Source: JBPCRW01 sp050996405 (lineage in GTDB: Bacteria; Acidobacteriota; Blastocatellia; Pyrinomonadales; Pyrinomonadaceae). Taken from it: 9,328 nt of DNA. The notes under the pieces are model-generated. The model saw nothing but the letters and a program-made list of their open reading frames with translations, made no database searches and was not told the origin of the DNA. The stretch lies in contig JBPCRW010000109.1 in assembly GCA_050996405.1 (NCBI GenBank), forward strand, positions 1-9,328, written 5' to 3'. Both the position numbers and the translations under genes were made by a program. This document shows, one piece after another, positions 1-5,854 of the stretch; the first letter of the stretch is position 1, and every line of letters starts with the position of its first letter.

Positions 1-70
1 TGCCGTTTTTTCTGCCTTCTTGTAAAGTTATTTTTTCGGCTTCGTTTAGTTTGATAAATTTTTTTCGCAT
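1..70 (-). CDS. N-terminal fragment, possibly IS630-type transposase (runs off window)
   Basis: Read on the minus strand from the ATG at 70-68, the sequence stays open to the window edge, giving 23 residues that begin MRKKFIKLNEAEK and end in QEGRKNG. A short basic start followed by 'KL.EAEK..L.EG.K.G' resembles the first helix of the helix-turn-helix domain in IS630-family transposases. With so few residues this is a resemblance only. The bases before the ATG show no strong Shine-Dalgarno sequence. The catalase upstream region lies immediately behind it, so the two genes are divergent. It could equally be the start of another small HTH protein. Confidence 0.4.
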   Translation of the reverse strand, partial: MRKKFIKLNEAEKITLQEGRKNG

Positions 71-309
71 TAAACAACCATACAAGATTTTCAAATATCT
101 ATAAAATAATTCTGTCCACTTACTTAAATTCAAATATTTTATAGTTTCAAATTAACGGGCAAAAAGTTAGAATAATTTATCGAAAATGTTTTATATTTGA
201 AGTGCGGGCGATTTTCTCTCTCGCATTTCACTAACTTTATCTGAAAGTATGAACATTTTTGACTAAGGCAAAAATTTTCGCAAATTTGAATCGAACTTGG
301 GAGATAAAA
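71..309. other. AT-rich divergent intergenic region upstream of the catalase
   Basis: This 239-base stretch separates the leftward partial gene from the catalase and should carry the catalase promoter. It contains a perfect 10-bp inverted repeat, CTATAAAATA at 99-108 and TATTTTATAG at 135-144, with a 26-base spacer. A second 9-bp inverted pair is TTCAAATAT at 129-137 and ATATTTGAA at 193-201. These could be operator-like or the end of an insertion sequence, but AT-rich DNA produces such pairs easily. No RNA gene or convincing -35/-10 pair was recognised. Confidence 0.4.
297..303 (+). promoter_or_regulatory. Shine-Dalgarno that fixes the catalase start
   Basis: The sequence TTGGGAG lies 6 bases before the ATG at 310. 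This supports ATG 310 over the in-frame TTG at 259, which has no comparable purine tract and would add 17 residues (TKAKIFANL...) with no counterpart in the catalase family. Confidence 0.6.
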
Positions 310-2469
310 ATGGCAAAAAAACAAGTAGCAAAAAATGTGGCAGACAAAAAAACCGAACAATTATTGCAGCAGACAACCGACGGCACAGACCAACCCTTGA
401 CAACCAATCAAGGATTAAAAATAAACGATAACCAAAATTCCTTAAAAGCAGGCGAGCGCGGCGCAACCTTGCTGGAAGATTTTATAATGCGCGAGAAAAT
501 CACGCATTTTGACCACGAGCGCATTCCCGAACGGGTCGTTCACGCTCGCGGCAGCGCGGCGCACGGCTATTTCGAGCTTTACGAATCAATGGAAAAATAT
601 ACGAAAGCCGGTTTTTTGACCGACACGAGTCGAAAAACGCCGTTCTTCGTGCGTTTTTCGACCGTCGCGGGTTTTCGCGGCTCGACCGATTTGGCGCGGG
701 ACATTCGCGGTTTTGCGGTCAAATTTTATACTGACGAAGGCAATTACGATTTAGTCGGCAACAACGTTCCCGTATTTTTTATACAGGACGCGATAAAATT
801 TCCAGACCTGATTCACTCGGTCAAACCCGAACCGCACAACGAAATTCCGCAGGCGGCTTCGGCGCACGATACGTTTTGGGATTTTATCAGCCTGATGCCC
901 GAATCAATGCACGTCATTATGTGGCTGATGTCGGACAGGGCGATTCCGCGCTCGTTTAGAATGATGGAAGGCTTCGGAGTTCATACATACAGATTTATCG
1001 ACGAAAAAGGCAAATCAACTTTTGTCAAATTTCACTGGAAACCGCTGCTCGGCGTGCATTCGGTGGCGTGGAACGAGGCGCAGAAAATTTCCGGTTTTGA
1101 TACGGATTTTCATCGCCGCGATTTGTGGGAAGCGATTGACGCGGGCGCGTTTCCCGAATGGGAATTCGGTGTGCAGATGGTCGCGGAAAAAGACGAACAC
1201 AAATTCGATTTCGACCTTTTGGACGCGACAAAAATTATTCCCGAAGAATTAGTTCCGGTGCGGAGAATCGGCAAAATGGTTTTGAATCGCAACCCGGACA
1301 ATTTTTTTGCCGAAACCGAGCAGGTCGCGTTCTGTCCGTCGCACGTCGTTCCGGGAATTGATTTTTCAAACGATCCGCTTTTGCAGGGACGTTTATTTTC
1401 GTATCTCGACACGCAGATTTCGCGTCTCGGCGGCGCGAATTTTCACGAAATTCCGATAAATTCGACGGTTGCGCCGATGCACAATAATCAGCGCGACGGA
1501 CATTTTCGCCACGAAATTAACAAAGGAAAAGCGGCGTATGAACCGAACACGCTCGGCGGCAATTGTCCGTTTCAGGCGATGGTCAAAGACGGCGGTTTTG
1601 CGTCGTTTGAAGAAAAAATCGACGGGCGCAAAATCCGCGCGCGCAGCGACAGTTTCCGCGACCATTTCACGCAAGCCGCGCTCTTTTTCAACAGCCAATC
1701 CGAATATGAAAAAACTCATATCGTCAATGGCTTTAGTTTTGAATTAGGCAAAGTCGAAGTCAACGCGATTCGTCAAAGAATGGTTTATATTTTGAATCAG
1801 ATTGACGAAAGTTTAGCTTCGCGTGTCGCCGATAATCTCGGCGTTGAAATTCCCGCGAAACTCGATTTGCCGGTGAATATGGGTTATCCGGCGGACGCGA
1901 ACCCGGACGATTATCAACCGATTCCGAAGAAAAATACAAAGGTCAAAAAATCCGACGCTCTCTCGATGGCGAACACGGTCAAAGACACGATTAAAACCCG
2001 TCAAATCGCGTTTTTAGTTGCAGACGGCTTCGACGGCGGCGATGTCAAACGGATGAAAAACGCGCTCGAAAAAGAAGGCGCGACGGCGAAAATTATCGGG
2101 ATGAAATCAAAATCGGTCAAAGACGCGGACGGCGGCGAAATGAAAGTTGACCACGCTTTGCGAACGGTCGCTTCGGTTTTGTTCGACGCGGTTTATATTC
2201 CGGGCGGCGAAAAAAGCGCGAATGCTTTGAGCGAAGAAGCCGACGCGATTGAGTTTGTCAACGAAGCGTTTCGCCACTGCAAAGCGATTGCCGCGACGGG
2301 CGAAGGCGTTAATTTCATCAAAAATGAAACCTACGCCGGACGCGCCGAAAGCGACAAAGCCGTAATTTTAAGCGAGGACGGCGGAAAAGATACGCCGCAA
2401 AATTTTATTAACGCGATTGCCCAACATCGCAATTGGGAGAGAGAAACGGCGCGAAAAGTTCCGGCGTAA
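310..2469 (+). CDS. katE: Large-subunit (clade 2) catalase with C-terminal flavodoxin-like domain
   Basis: This 719-residue protein converts hydrogen peroxide to water and oxygen with a haem cofactor, and large catalases act as cytoplasmic tetramers. The family signature is strong throughout: 'PLTTNQG.KI.DNQNSL.AGERG', the catalytic His in VHARG (His78), the distal Asn in GNN (Asn151/152), and the haem-ligating Tyr365 in GRLFSY. Length matches E. coli HPII (753) and B. subtilis KatE (about 686). Residues from about 563 to the end form the extra DJ-1/PfpI-like domain typical of large catalases. Its nucleophile elbow reads AIAATGEG, with Thr where active PfpI proteins have Cys, so that domain should be catalytically dead, as is usual here. 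The Cys at residue 342 replaces the His that crosslinks to the haem Tyr in HPII (see findings). The gene ends in TAA and appears monocistronic, with a hairpin 20 bases downstream. The start at ATG 310 is chosen on its ribosome binding site. Confidence 0.97.
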   Translation: MAKKQVAKNVADKKTEQLLQQTTDGTDQPLTTNQGLKINDNQNSLKAGERGATLLEDFIMREKITHFDHERIPERVVHARGSAAHGYFELYESMEKYTKAGFLTDTSRKTPFFVRFSTVAGFRGSTDLARDIRGFAVKFYTDEGNYDLVGNNVPVFFIQDAIKFPDLIHSVKPEPHNEIPQAASAHDTFWDFISLMPESMHVIMWLMSDRAIPRSFRMMEGFGVHTYRFIDEKGKSTFVKFHWKPLLGVHSVAWNEAQKISGFDTDFHRRDLWEAIDAGAFPEWEFGVQMVAEKDEHKFDFDLLDATKIIPEELVPVRRIGKMVLNRNPDNFFAETEQVAFCPSHVVPGIDFSNDPLLQGRLFSYLDTQISRLGGANFHEIPINSTVAPMHNNQRDGHFRHEINKGKAAYEPNTLGGNCPFQAMVKDGGFASFEEKIDGRKIRARSDSFRDHFTQAALFFNSQSEYEKTHIVNGFSFELGKVEVNAIRQRMVYILNQIDESLASRVADNLGVEIPAKLDLPVNMGYPADANPDDYQPIPKKNTKVKKSDALSMANTVKDTIKTRQIAFLVADGFDGGDVKRMKNALEKEGATAKIIGMKSKSVKDADGGEMKVDHALRTVASVLFDAVYIPGGEKSANALSEEADAIEFVNEAFRHCKAIAATGEGVNFIKNETYAGRAESDKAVILSEDGGKDTPQNFINAIAQHRNWERETARKVPA

Positions 2470-2488
2470 AATCAACAAAATAAATGCG

Positions 2489-2538
2489 GAAGCACGCGCG
2501 AAGTAAGCCCTTTTGCACACTTACTTCGTGCGTGTTTC
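2489..2538. terminator. 19-bp hairpin between convergent genes, likely bidirectional terminator
   Basis: The left arm GAAGCACGCGCGAAGTAAG (2489-2507) pairs with CTTACTTCGTGCGTGTTTC (2520-2538) around a 12-base loop. In the plus-strand transcript all 19 positions pair, two of them as G-U wobbles. In the minus-strand transcript those two positions become A-C mismatches. The plus side has only a short T-rich tail (GTTTCTTC), whereas the minus side runs into TTTATTTTGTT a few bases on. The position, 20 bases after the catalase stop and 22 after the E1 stop, fits a shared terminator. Confidence 0.75.
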
Positions 2539-2560
2539 TTCAATCATCTCGCAATAATTT

Positions 2561-2974
2561 TTAGTATTTCATCAATTCCGCTGCCGCTTTTTCCACGTCG
2601 TCAATCTGCGGCAGGATAAAATCTTCAAGCTGCGGCGCGTAGCCGACAAATGTATCGGTCGCGCCAACTCTGCGGACGGGCGCGTCTAAATATTCAAAAA
2701 GTTCATCGGAAATTCGCGCCGCGATTTCCGCGCCGTAGCCGTAAGAAAGCGAATCTTCGTGCGCGACGATGACGCGAGAAGTTTTCTTGACCGATTCGGC
2801 GATGCGTTCCCAATCGTATGGCACGAGGGAGCGCAAATCTATGAGTTCAACTGAAATTCCTTGTTTTTCCAGTCGTTTAGCCGCTTCAAAACTTCTTTGC
2901 ACCAGCGCGCCGTAAGTAATAATTGTCACGTCCTTGCCTTCGCGCACAACTTTCGCTTTGCCGAACGGAATCAT
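2561..2974 (-). CDS. C-terminal (transketolase C) domain of the fused E1, separated by an amber codon
   Basis: This reads as the last 137 residues of an E1 beta subunit, beginning MIPFGKAKVVREGKD. It shows the hallmarks of the transketolase C-terminal domain: TIITYGALV at about 17-25, DLRSLVPYD at 46-54, HEDSLSYGYGAEIAA at about 72-86 and LDAPVRRVGATDTFVGYAP at about 96-114. In E1 enzymes this domain completes the beta subunit and helps form the heterotetramer and the E2 contact. It is in the same frame as the longer upstream E1 reading frame, and the 14 codons between the amber codon and this Met (RQIYNKSQYPSSEF) are ordinary family sequence. The ATG is therefore an internal Met of the ancestral protein. 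Before it lies only a weak GGA (CGGAATTTATG), so independent initiation is possible but not well supported. The frame ends in TAA at 2563-2561. Confidence 0.85.
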   Translation of the reverse strand: MIPFGKAKVVREGKDVTIITYGALVQRSFEAAKRLEKQGISVELIDLRSLVPYDWERIAESVKKTSRVIVAHEDSLSYGYGAEIAARISDELFEYLDAPVRRVGATDTFVGYAPQLEDFILPQIDDVEKAAAELMKY

Positions 2975-3016
2975 AAATTCCGACGACGGATATTGCGATT
3001 TATTATAAATCTGCCG

Positions 3017-3019
3017 CTA
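3017..3019 (-). other. In-frame TAG interrupting the E1 gene
   Basis: On the minus strand the frame reads ...EHKHL, TAG, then RQIYNKSQYPSSEFMIPFG. Relatives normally read HLYRQ here, so the TAG sits at a Tyr codon and one base change (TAT or TAC to TAG) explains it. No frameshift is present. The neighbouring TPR gene uses TAG as an ordinary stop (5019-5017), which argues against general reassignment of TAG in this genome. Confidence 0.9.
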
Positions 3020-4927
3020 TAAATGCTTATGTTCGAGAAATAAAACCGGGTCGTCGCAGCGAATCGCGGTTCGCAGAAGTCCGTTTGCATCGAGCGCGGT
3101 TGACGGATAAACAATCATCAAACCGGGCGTGTGCGCGAACAGCGTCGTGCCGGATTGCGAGTGATAAACCGCGCCGCCTTTTAAATATCCGCCGACCGGA
3201 ACGCGAATAACCAAAGGACATTTCGTATCGCCGTCCGAACGCCAGCGCGTGACGGCAACTTCGTTTCTGATTTGGTGAAACGCCGGAAAAATATAATCGA
3301 AAAACTGAATTTCGACGACGGGTTTTAGATTGCGAATCGCCATTCCGACGGCGCGTCCGACAATATTTGCTTCCGCCAGCGGCGAATTAAAAACACGCGC
3401 CGCGCCGAATTTTCTTTGCAGATTCGCCGTTACTTTGAACACGCCGCCTTTGCCTTTGACAGTTTCGAGATATTCTTCCCTTGATACGTCCGCCACGTCT
3501 TCGCCAAAGACGACGATGCGAACATCGCGCTCCATTTCTTCGTGCAGGCAGCGATTTATCAAATCAACCATCGTTCCCGCGTTGCCCGAAAGTTCCGCGC
3601 CTTCTTCGGTGTCGAAATCCTTCGATGTCGGGTCAACGTCAGGCGAAAAAACATTTCTCAAAGCCGTTTCGGGCGCGGGCTGCGGCGCGGCAATCGCAAT
3701 ATCGGCGGCTTCGTTAATCTCTTTATCAACTTCTTTACGCAATTTTTCCAAATCTTCAGACGAAGCGATTCTCTCGTTCATCAAAAACTCCGCAAAGGTT
3801 TTTATCGGGTCAATCGCGGCTTCCTTTTGGCGTTCTTCTTCGGGACGATAATTTTTTTCGTCATCCGAAAGCGAGTGCGAATACGGGCGAATAACTTTGG
3901 CGTGAATGAACGCCGCGCCTTTTCTTTTTCTGCAAAATTCAACCGCGCGCGCGAATGTTTCGTAACTTTCAAGCGGATTCGTGCCGTCGCAATTTTGAAT
4001 CAAAAGATTCGGAAAACCGGAAACCAGCTTTGAAATATCGCCGCCCGCCGTGCCGACTTCGACCGGAACTGAAATCGCGTAGCCGTTATCTTCGACGACG
4101 AAAATTACCGGCAGTTTCAAATTGCAAGCCGTGTTTAACGCTTCCCAAACTTCGCCTTCGCTCGTCGTGCCGTCGCCGATTGACATATAAACGACTTCGT
4201 CGCCTTTGAAACCGGTAACTACATCCTGCAATTCTTTAACGAGCGAAGCGCGATAAGACGCTTCCGCCGCGCCGACCGCGTGAAGTGCCTGTGTTCCGGT
4301 GCAGGAAGATTGTGACGGAACATTCAATTTCACGCTGCCCCAGTGCGAAGGCATCTGCCGCCCGTGCGAGTTCGGGTCAACTTCCGCGCCGACCGCCGAA
4401 TAGAGCATTTCCCGCGCCGTCATTCCTAAGCCGAGCATCAGCGCGCGGTCTCGATAATACGGAAAAAACCAATCGTAAGCCGGTTTCAAAGCCTGCGCCG
4501 CCGCAACCAAAACGGCTTCGTGTCCCGCGCCGGAAATTTGAAAAAAGATTTTGTTCTGACCTTTTAACTGAATTTCCTTGTCGTCGATTCTTCGGGAAAG
4601 ATACATCGTGCGATACATTTTGACGAGCGTTTCCGCGCTCAAACCGCTGTAATTTTTTGCAGCTTTCTTGACCGCGCCGTTCGCCGCTTTGACGTTTTTT
4701 TTTGTGTCCTTTTTCGCTTCCCGCGCGACCGATTCGGCGGTTTTAATCGTCGTCTGTTTTTCCGTGAAACCGTCGGCTTCGGTGCGTTTCGGTTTCTCGA
4801 CAATCTTCGCCGGAGTTTTTGCGGCTGGCGATTTTATATTTCCGGCTTTCTTCGCGGGAGTTTTTTTATTATTACTTTTCTTACTGGTTTTCGCCGCAGT
4901 TTCGGCTTTTTTGGTTGCAGTTGCCAT
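3017..4927 (-). CDS. Fused E1 alpha/beta of a branched-chain 2-oxoacid dehydrogenase complex, ended early by amber codon
   Basis: The product up to the TAG is 636 residues. Residues 1 to about 92 are Lys/Ala/Thr-rich low complexity with no counterpart in the core enzyme. The alpha part follows (YRTMYLSRRIDDKEIQLKGQ, from about 105). It contains the thiamine-diphosphate motif GDGTTSEGE at 251-259, closing with EDN at 279-281. At 350-356 is a loop SHSLSDD like the phosphorylation loop of BCKDH E1 alpha. A Pro/Ala linker near 415-421 leads to the beta part from about 452, with GED at 475-477, VFNSPLAEANIVGRAVGMA at 512-530 and VYHSQS near 587-592. E1 decarboxylates a 2-oxo acid on thiamine diphosphate and passes the acyl group to E2 lipoyl; no E2 or E3 gene is in view. 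The SDD loop favours a branched-chain substrate over pyruvate. ATG 4927 is chosen because AGGA lies 9 bases upstream; an in-frame TTG at 4954 lacks such a site. Without the amber codon the protein would be 788 residues. Confidence 0.9.
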   Translation of the reverse strand: MATATKKAETAAKTSKKSNNKKTPAKKAGNIKSPAAKTPAKIVEKPKRTEADGFTEKQTTIKTAESVAREAKKDTKKNVKAANGAVKKAAKNYSGLSAETLVKMYRTMYLSRRIDDKEIQLKGQNKIFFQISGAGHEAVLVAAAQALKPAYDWFFPYYRDRALMLGLGMTAREMLYSAVGAEVDPNSHGRQMPSHWGSVKLNVPSQSSCTGTQALHAVGAAEASYRASLVKELQDVVTGFKGDEVVYMSIGDGTTSEGEVWEALNTACNLKLPVIFVVEDNGYAISVPVEVGTAGGDISKLVSGFPNLLIQNCDGTNPLESYETFARAVEFCRKRKGAAFIHAKVIRPYSHSLSDDEKNYRPEEERQKEAAIDPIKTFAEFLMNERIASSEDLEKLRKEVDKEINEAADIAIAAPQPAPETALRNVFSPDVDPTSKDFDTEEGAELSGNAGTMVDLINRCLHEEMERDVRIVVFGEDVADVSREEYLETVKGKGGVFKVTANLQRKFGAARVFNSPLAEANIVGRAVGMAIRNLKPVVEIQFFDYIFPAFHQIRNEVAVTRWRSDGDTKCPLVIRVPVGGYLKGGAVYHSQSGTTLFAHTPGLMIVYPSTALDANGLLRTAIRCDDPVLFLEHKHL

Positions 4928-4968
4928 TTCGATAATTCCTGGTATAGATAACAATTTTTGATATTCGG

Positions 4969-4997
4969 ATAAAAATATAAAATACCAAAGATGTGAA
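4969..4997 (-). promoter_or_regulatory. Candidate sigma-70-type promoter for the E1 gene
   Basis: On the minus strand TTCACA (4997-4992, five of six to TTGACA) is followed after 17 bases by TTTTAT (4974-4969, four of six to TATAAT). The -10 lies about 42 bases before the ATG at 4927. The region is AT-rich, so chance matches are likely, and the gene could instead be read through from the TPR gene upstream. Confidence 0.3.
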
Positions 4998-5016
4998 AAG
5001 TGAGCAATTGTAAAGG

Positions 5017-5334
5017 CTAGTCGGCGAAATCCAAATCGAGCGTCATCCGGTAATCATTCGCCATCGTCGGATGTCCGTTTTTAAGCGAAACTTCGATGCC
5101 TTTTTCATAAGTTTCAATAGCTTTTTCGCGCCTTCCGCTCTGCTCGTAAGCCTTTGCCAGCATTCCGTAAGCGTTCCCTTCGTCGTCCGTCCGCGCCAGA
5201 TAATTTTCGAGCAGCCGGACGACTTCTTCCGGTTTATTCAACTTCTCATATTCCTTTGCCAGACCGAACATTACCATCGTATTGGTCGGTTCGGTTGCCA
5301 GCATTTGTTTGAAAACTTCAATTCTGTTTTGCAT
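5017..5334 (-). CDS. Small tetratricopeptide-repeat protein
   Basis: The 105-residue product starts MQNRIEVFKQMLATEP and contains about two TPR units. The first spans roughly 17-50 (NTMVMFGLAKEYEKLNKPEE...) and the second roughly 52-85 (GNAYGMLAKAYEQSGRREKAI...), each with the usual Gly/Ala/Tyr helix-packing positions. TPR domains bind other proteins; nothing here identifies the partner. No signal peptide or membrane segment is seen, so it should be cytoplasmic. ATG 5334 is preferred because the TPR family sequence begins there; an in-frame ATG at 5379 would add a hydrophobic MFYFLFPINFSILKS stretch and neither has a strong ribosome binding site. It ends in TAG and lies 89 bases upstream of the E1 gene on the same strand, so co-transcription is possible. 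Confidence 0.8.
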   Translation of the reverse strand: MQNRIEVFKQMLATEPTNTMVMFGLAKEYEKLNKPEEVVRLLENYLARTDDEGNAYGMLAKAYEQSGRREKAIETYEKGIEVSLKNGHPTMANDYRMTLDLDFAD

Positions 5335-5386
5335 AGATTTTAAGATACTGAAATTTATCGGAAAAAGAAAATAGAACATGGATGGA

Positions 5387-5465
5387 CACGGATTCGGGCG
5401 GATTTACGCGGATAAATTATTGCAGAGGAATCCGTGAAAATCCGCTTTGTCGGCATTTATCCGCG
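5387..5465. repeat. REP-like cluster of inverted GCGGAT-type repeats
   Basis: Three short elements recur in inverted form: CACGGATT (5387-5394) with AATCCGTG (5429-5436); GCGGATTT (5398-5405) with AAATCCGC (5438-5445); and CGCGGATAAAT (5407-5417) with ATTTATCCGCG (5455-5465), the last an exact 11-bp match. All share a C/G-CGGAT core, giving an 80-base block of alternating orientation in an otherwise non-coding gap. It resembles dispersed intergenic palindromic repeats. It could fold into a cruciform or act as a 3' end for the adjacent genes. Confidence 0.6.
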
Positions 5466-5474
5466 TCCTATTTT

Positions 5475-5790
5475 TCAGAACAAACGCTGCTGAATCGGTA
5501 AAAAAATTTCTTTCTGTTTTTCAATTTTCTCAAATCGCTCGAAACCCAGACGCTTGAAATGTAAATCGAATAATTTCACCGCCGTTTGCCAGCGTTCGGT
5601 TTTGCCGCGTCTTTCGTTAAAGTTTTGATGGCGCAGTTTGCCGCCGCGCTCGCGTTTCAAAGCATTCAAAATTTTATCGGCTTTCGTCGGAAGTTTTTCT
5701 TTCAATCTCTGCACGAAATATTCTTCAATCGAATCCGAATCGAAATGAATTAAATTGATAAACGCTTTGGTCGCGAAATTATACGGATAC
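5475..5790 (-). pseudogene. 3' remnant of a probable radical SAM (SplB/PA0069-like) gene
   Basis: The minus strand is open from about 5790 to a TGA at 5477-5475. It reads ...IEEYFVQRLKEKLPTKADK, then KILNALKRERGGKLRHQNF and NERRGKTERWQTAVKLFD, ending FKRLGFERFEK...QQRLF. The 'RGGKL...F..R..G...F...C/.+RLG' pattern resembles the C-terminus of PA0069/SplB-like radical SAM proteins, where 'RGGKLYD.RFG.RM.G' precedes a final helix. The radical SAM core with its CxxxCxxC cluster site, which would precede this, is absent. The frame stays open to a stop at 5951-5949 but has no ATG, GTG or TTG upstream of the GTG at 5714, and beyond about 5790 it overlaps plus-strand coding sequence. It is therefore best read as a gene cut off at the junction. 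The family assignment is moderate; the truncation is better supported. Confidence 0.5.
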
Positions 5791-5854
5791 GCAGAATTTA
5801 TTATCGGCTGCCGAGAGGGATTATTTACAAACCACCCAGCAAAGAAAGCTCGAT

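Noticed and set aside
167..181. PerR-box-like sequence TTAGAATAATTTATC upstream of the catalase
   Set aside because: It matches the symmetric TTATAATNATTATAA pattern at only about 9 of 14 positions, in very AT-rich DNA, and the regulator is not known for this lineage. Chance is likely.
192..197. Candidate -10 hexamer TATATT for the catalase promoter
   Set aside because: No acceptable -35 lies 16-18 bases upstream (candidates are AGAATA, GAATAA or TAGAAT), so it was not listed as a promoter.
259..309. Extended catalase start at TTG 259
   Set aside because: The added 17 residues have no family counterpart, and ATG 310 has a good ribosome binding site.
3017..3019. TAG read as pyrrolysine or reassigned codon
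   Set aside because: The family residue is Tyr, not a catalytic Lys-like position, and TAG is used as a normal stop in the neighbouring TPR gene. A nonsense change or assembly error is simpler.
3330..4961. Several plus-strand open frames across the E1 gene
   Set aside because: They are antisense shadows of a strongly conserved minus-strand protein, with Arg/Ser-rich translations typical of the complementary strand.
5335..5379. In-frame extension MFYFLFPINFSILKS of the TPR protein as a signal peptide
   Set aside because: It lacks a positively charged n-region and a cleavage motif, and the TPR family sequence starts naturally at the Met at 5334.
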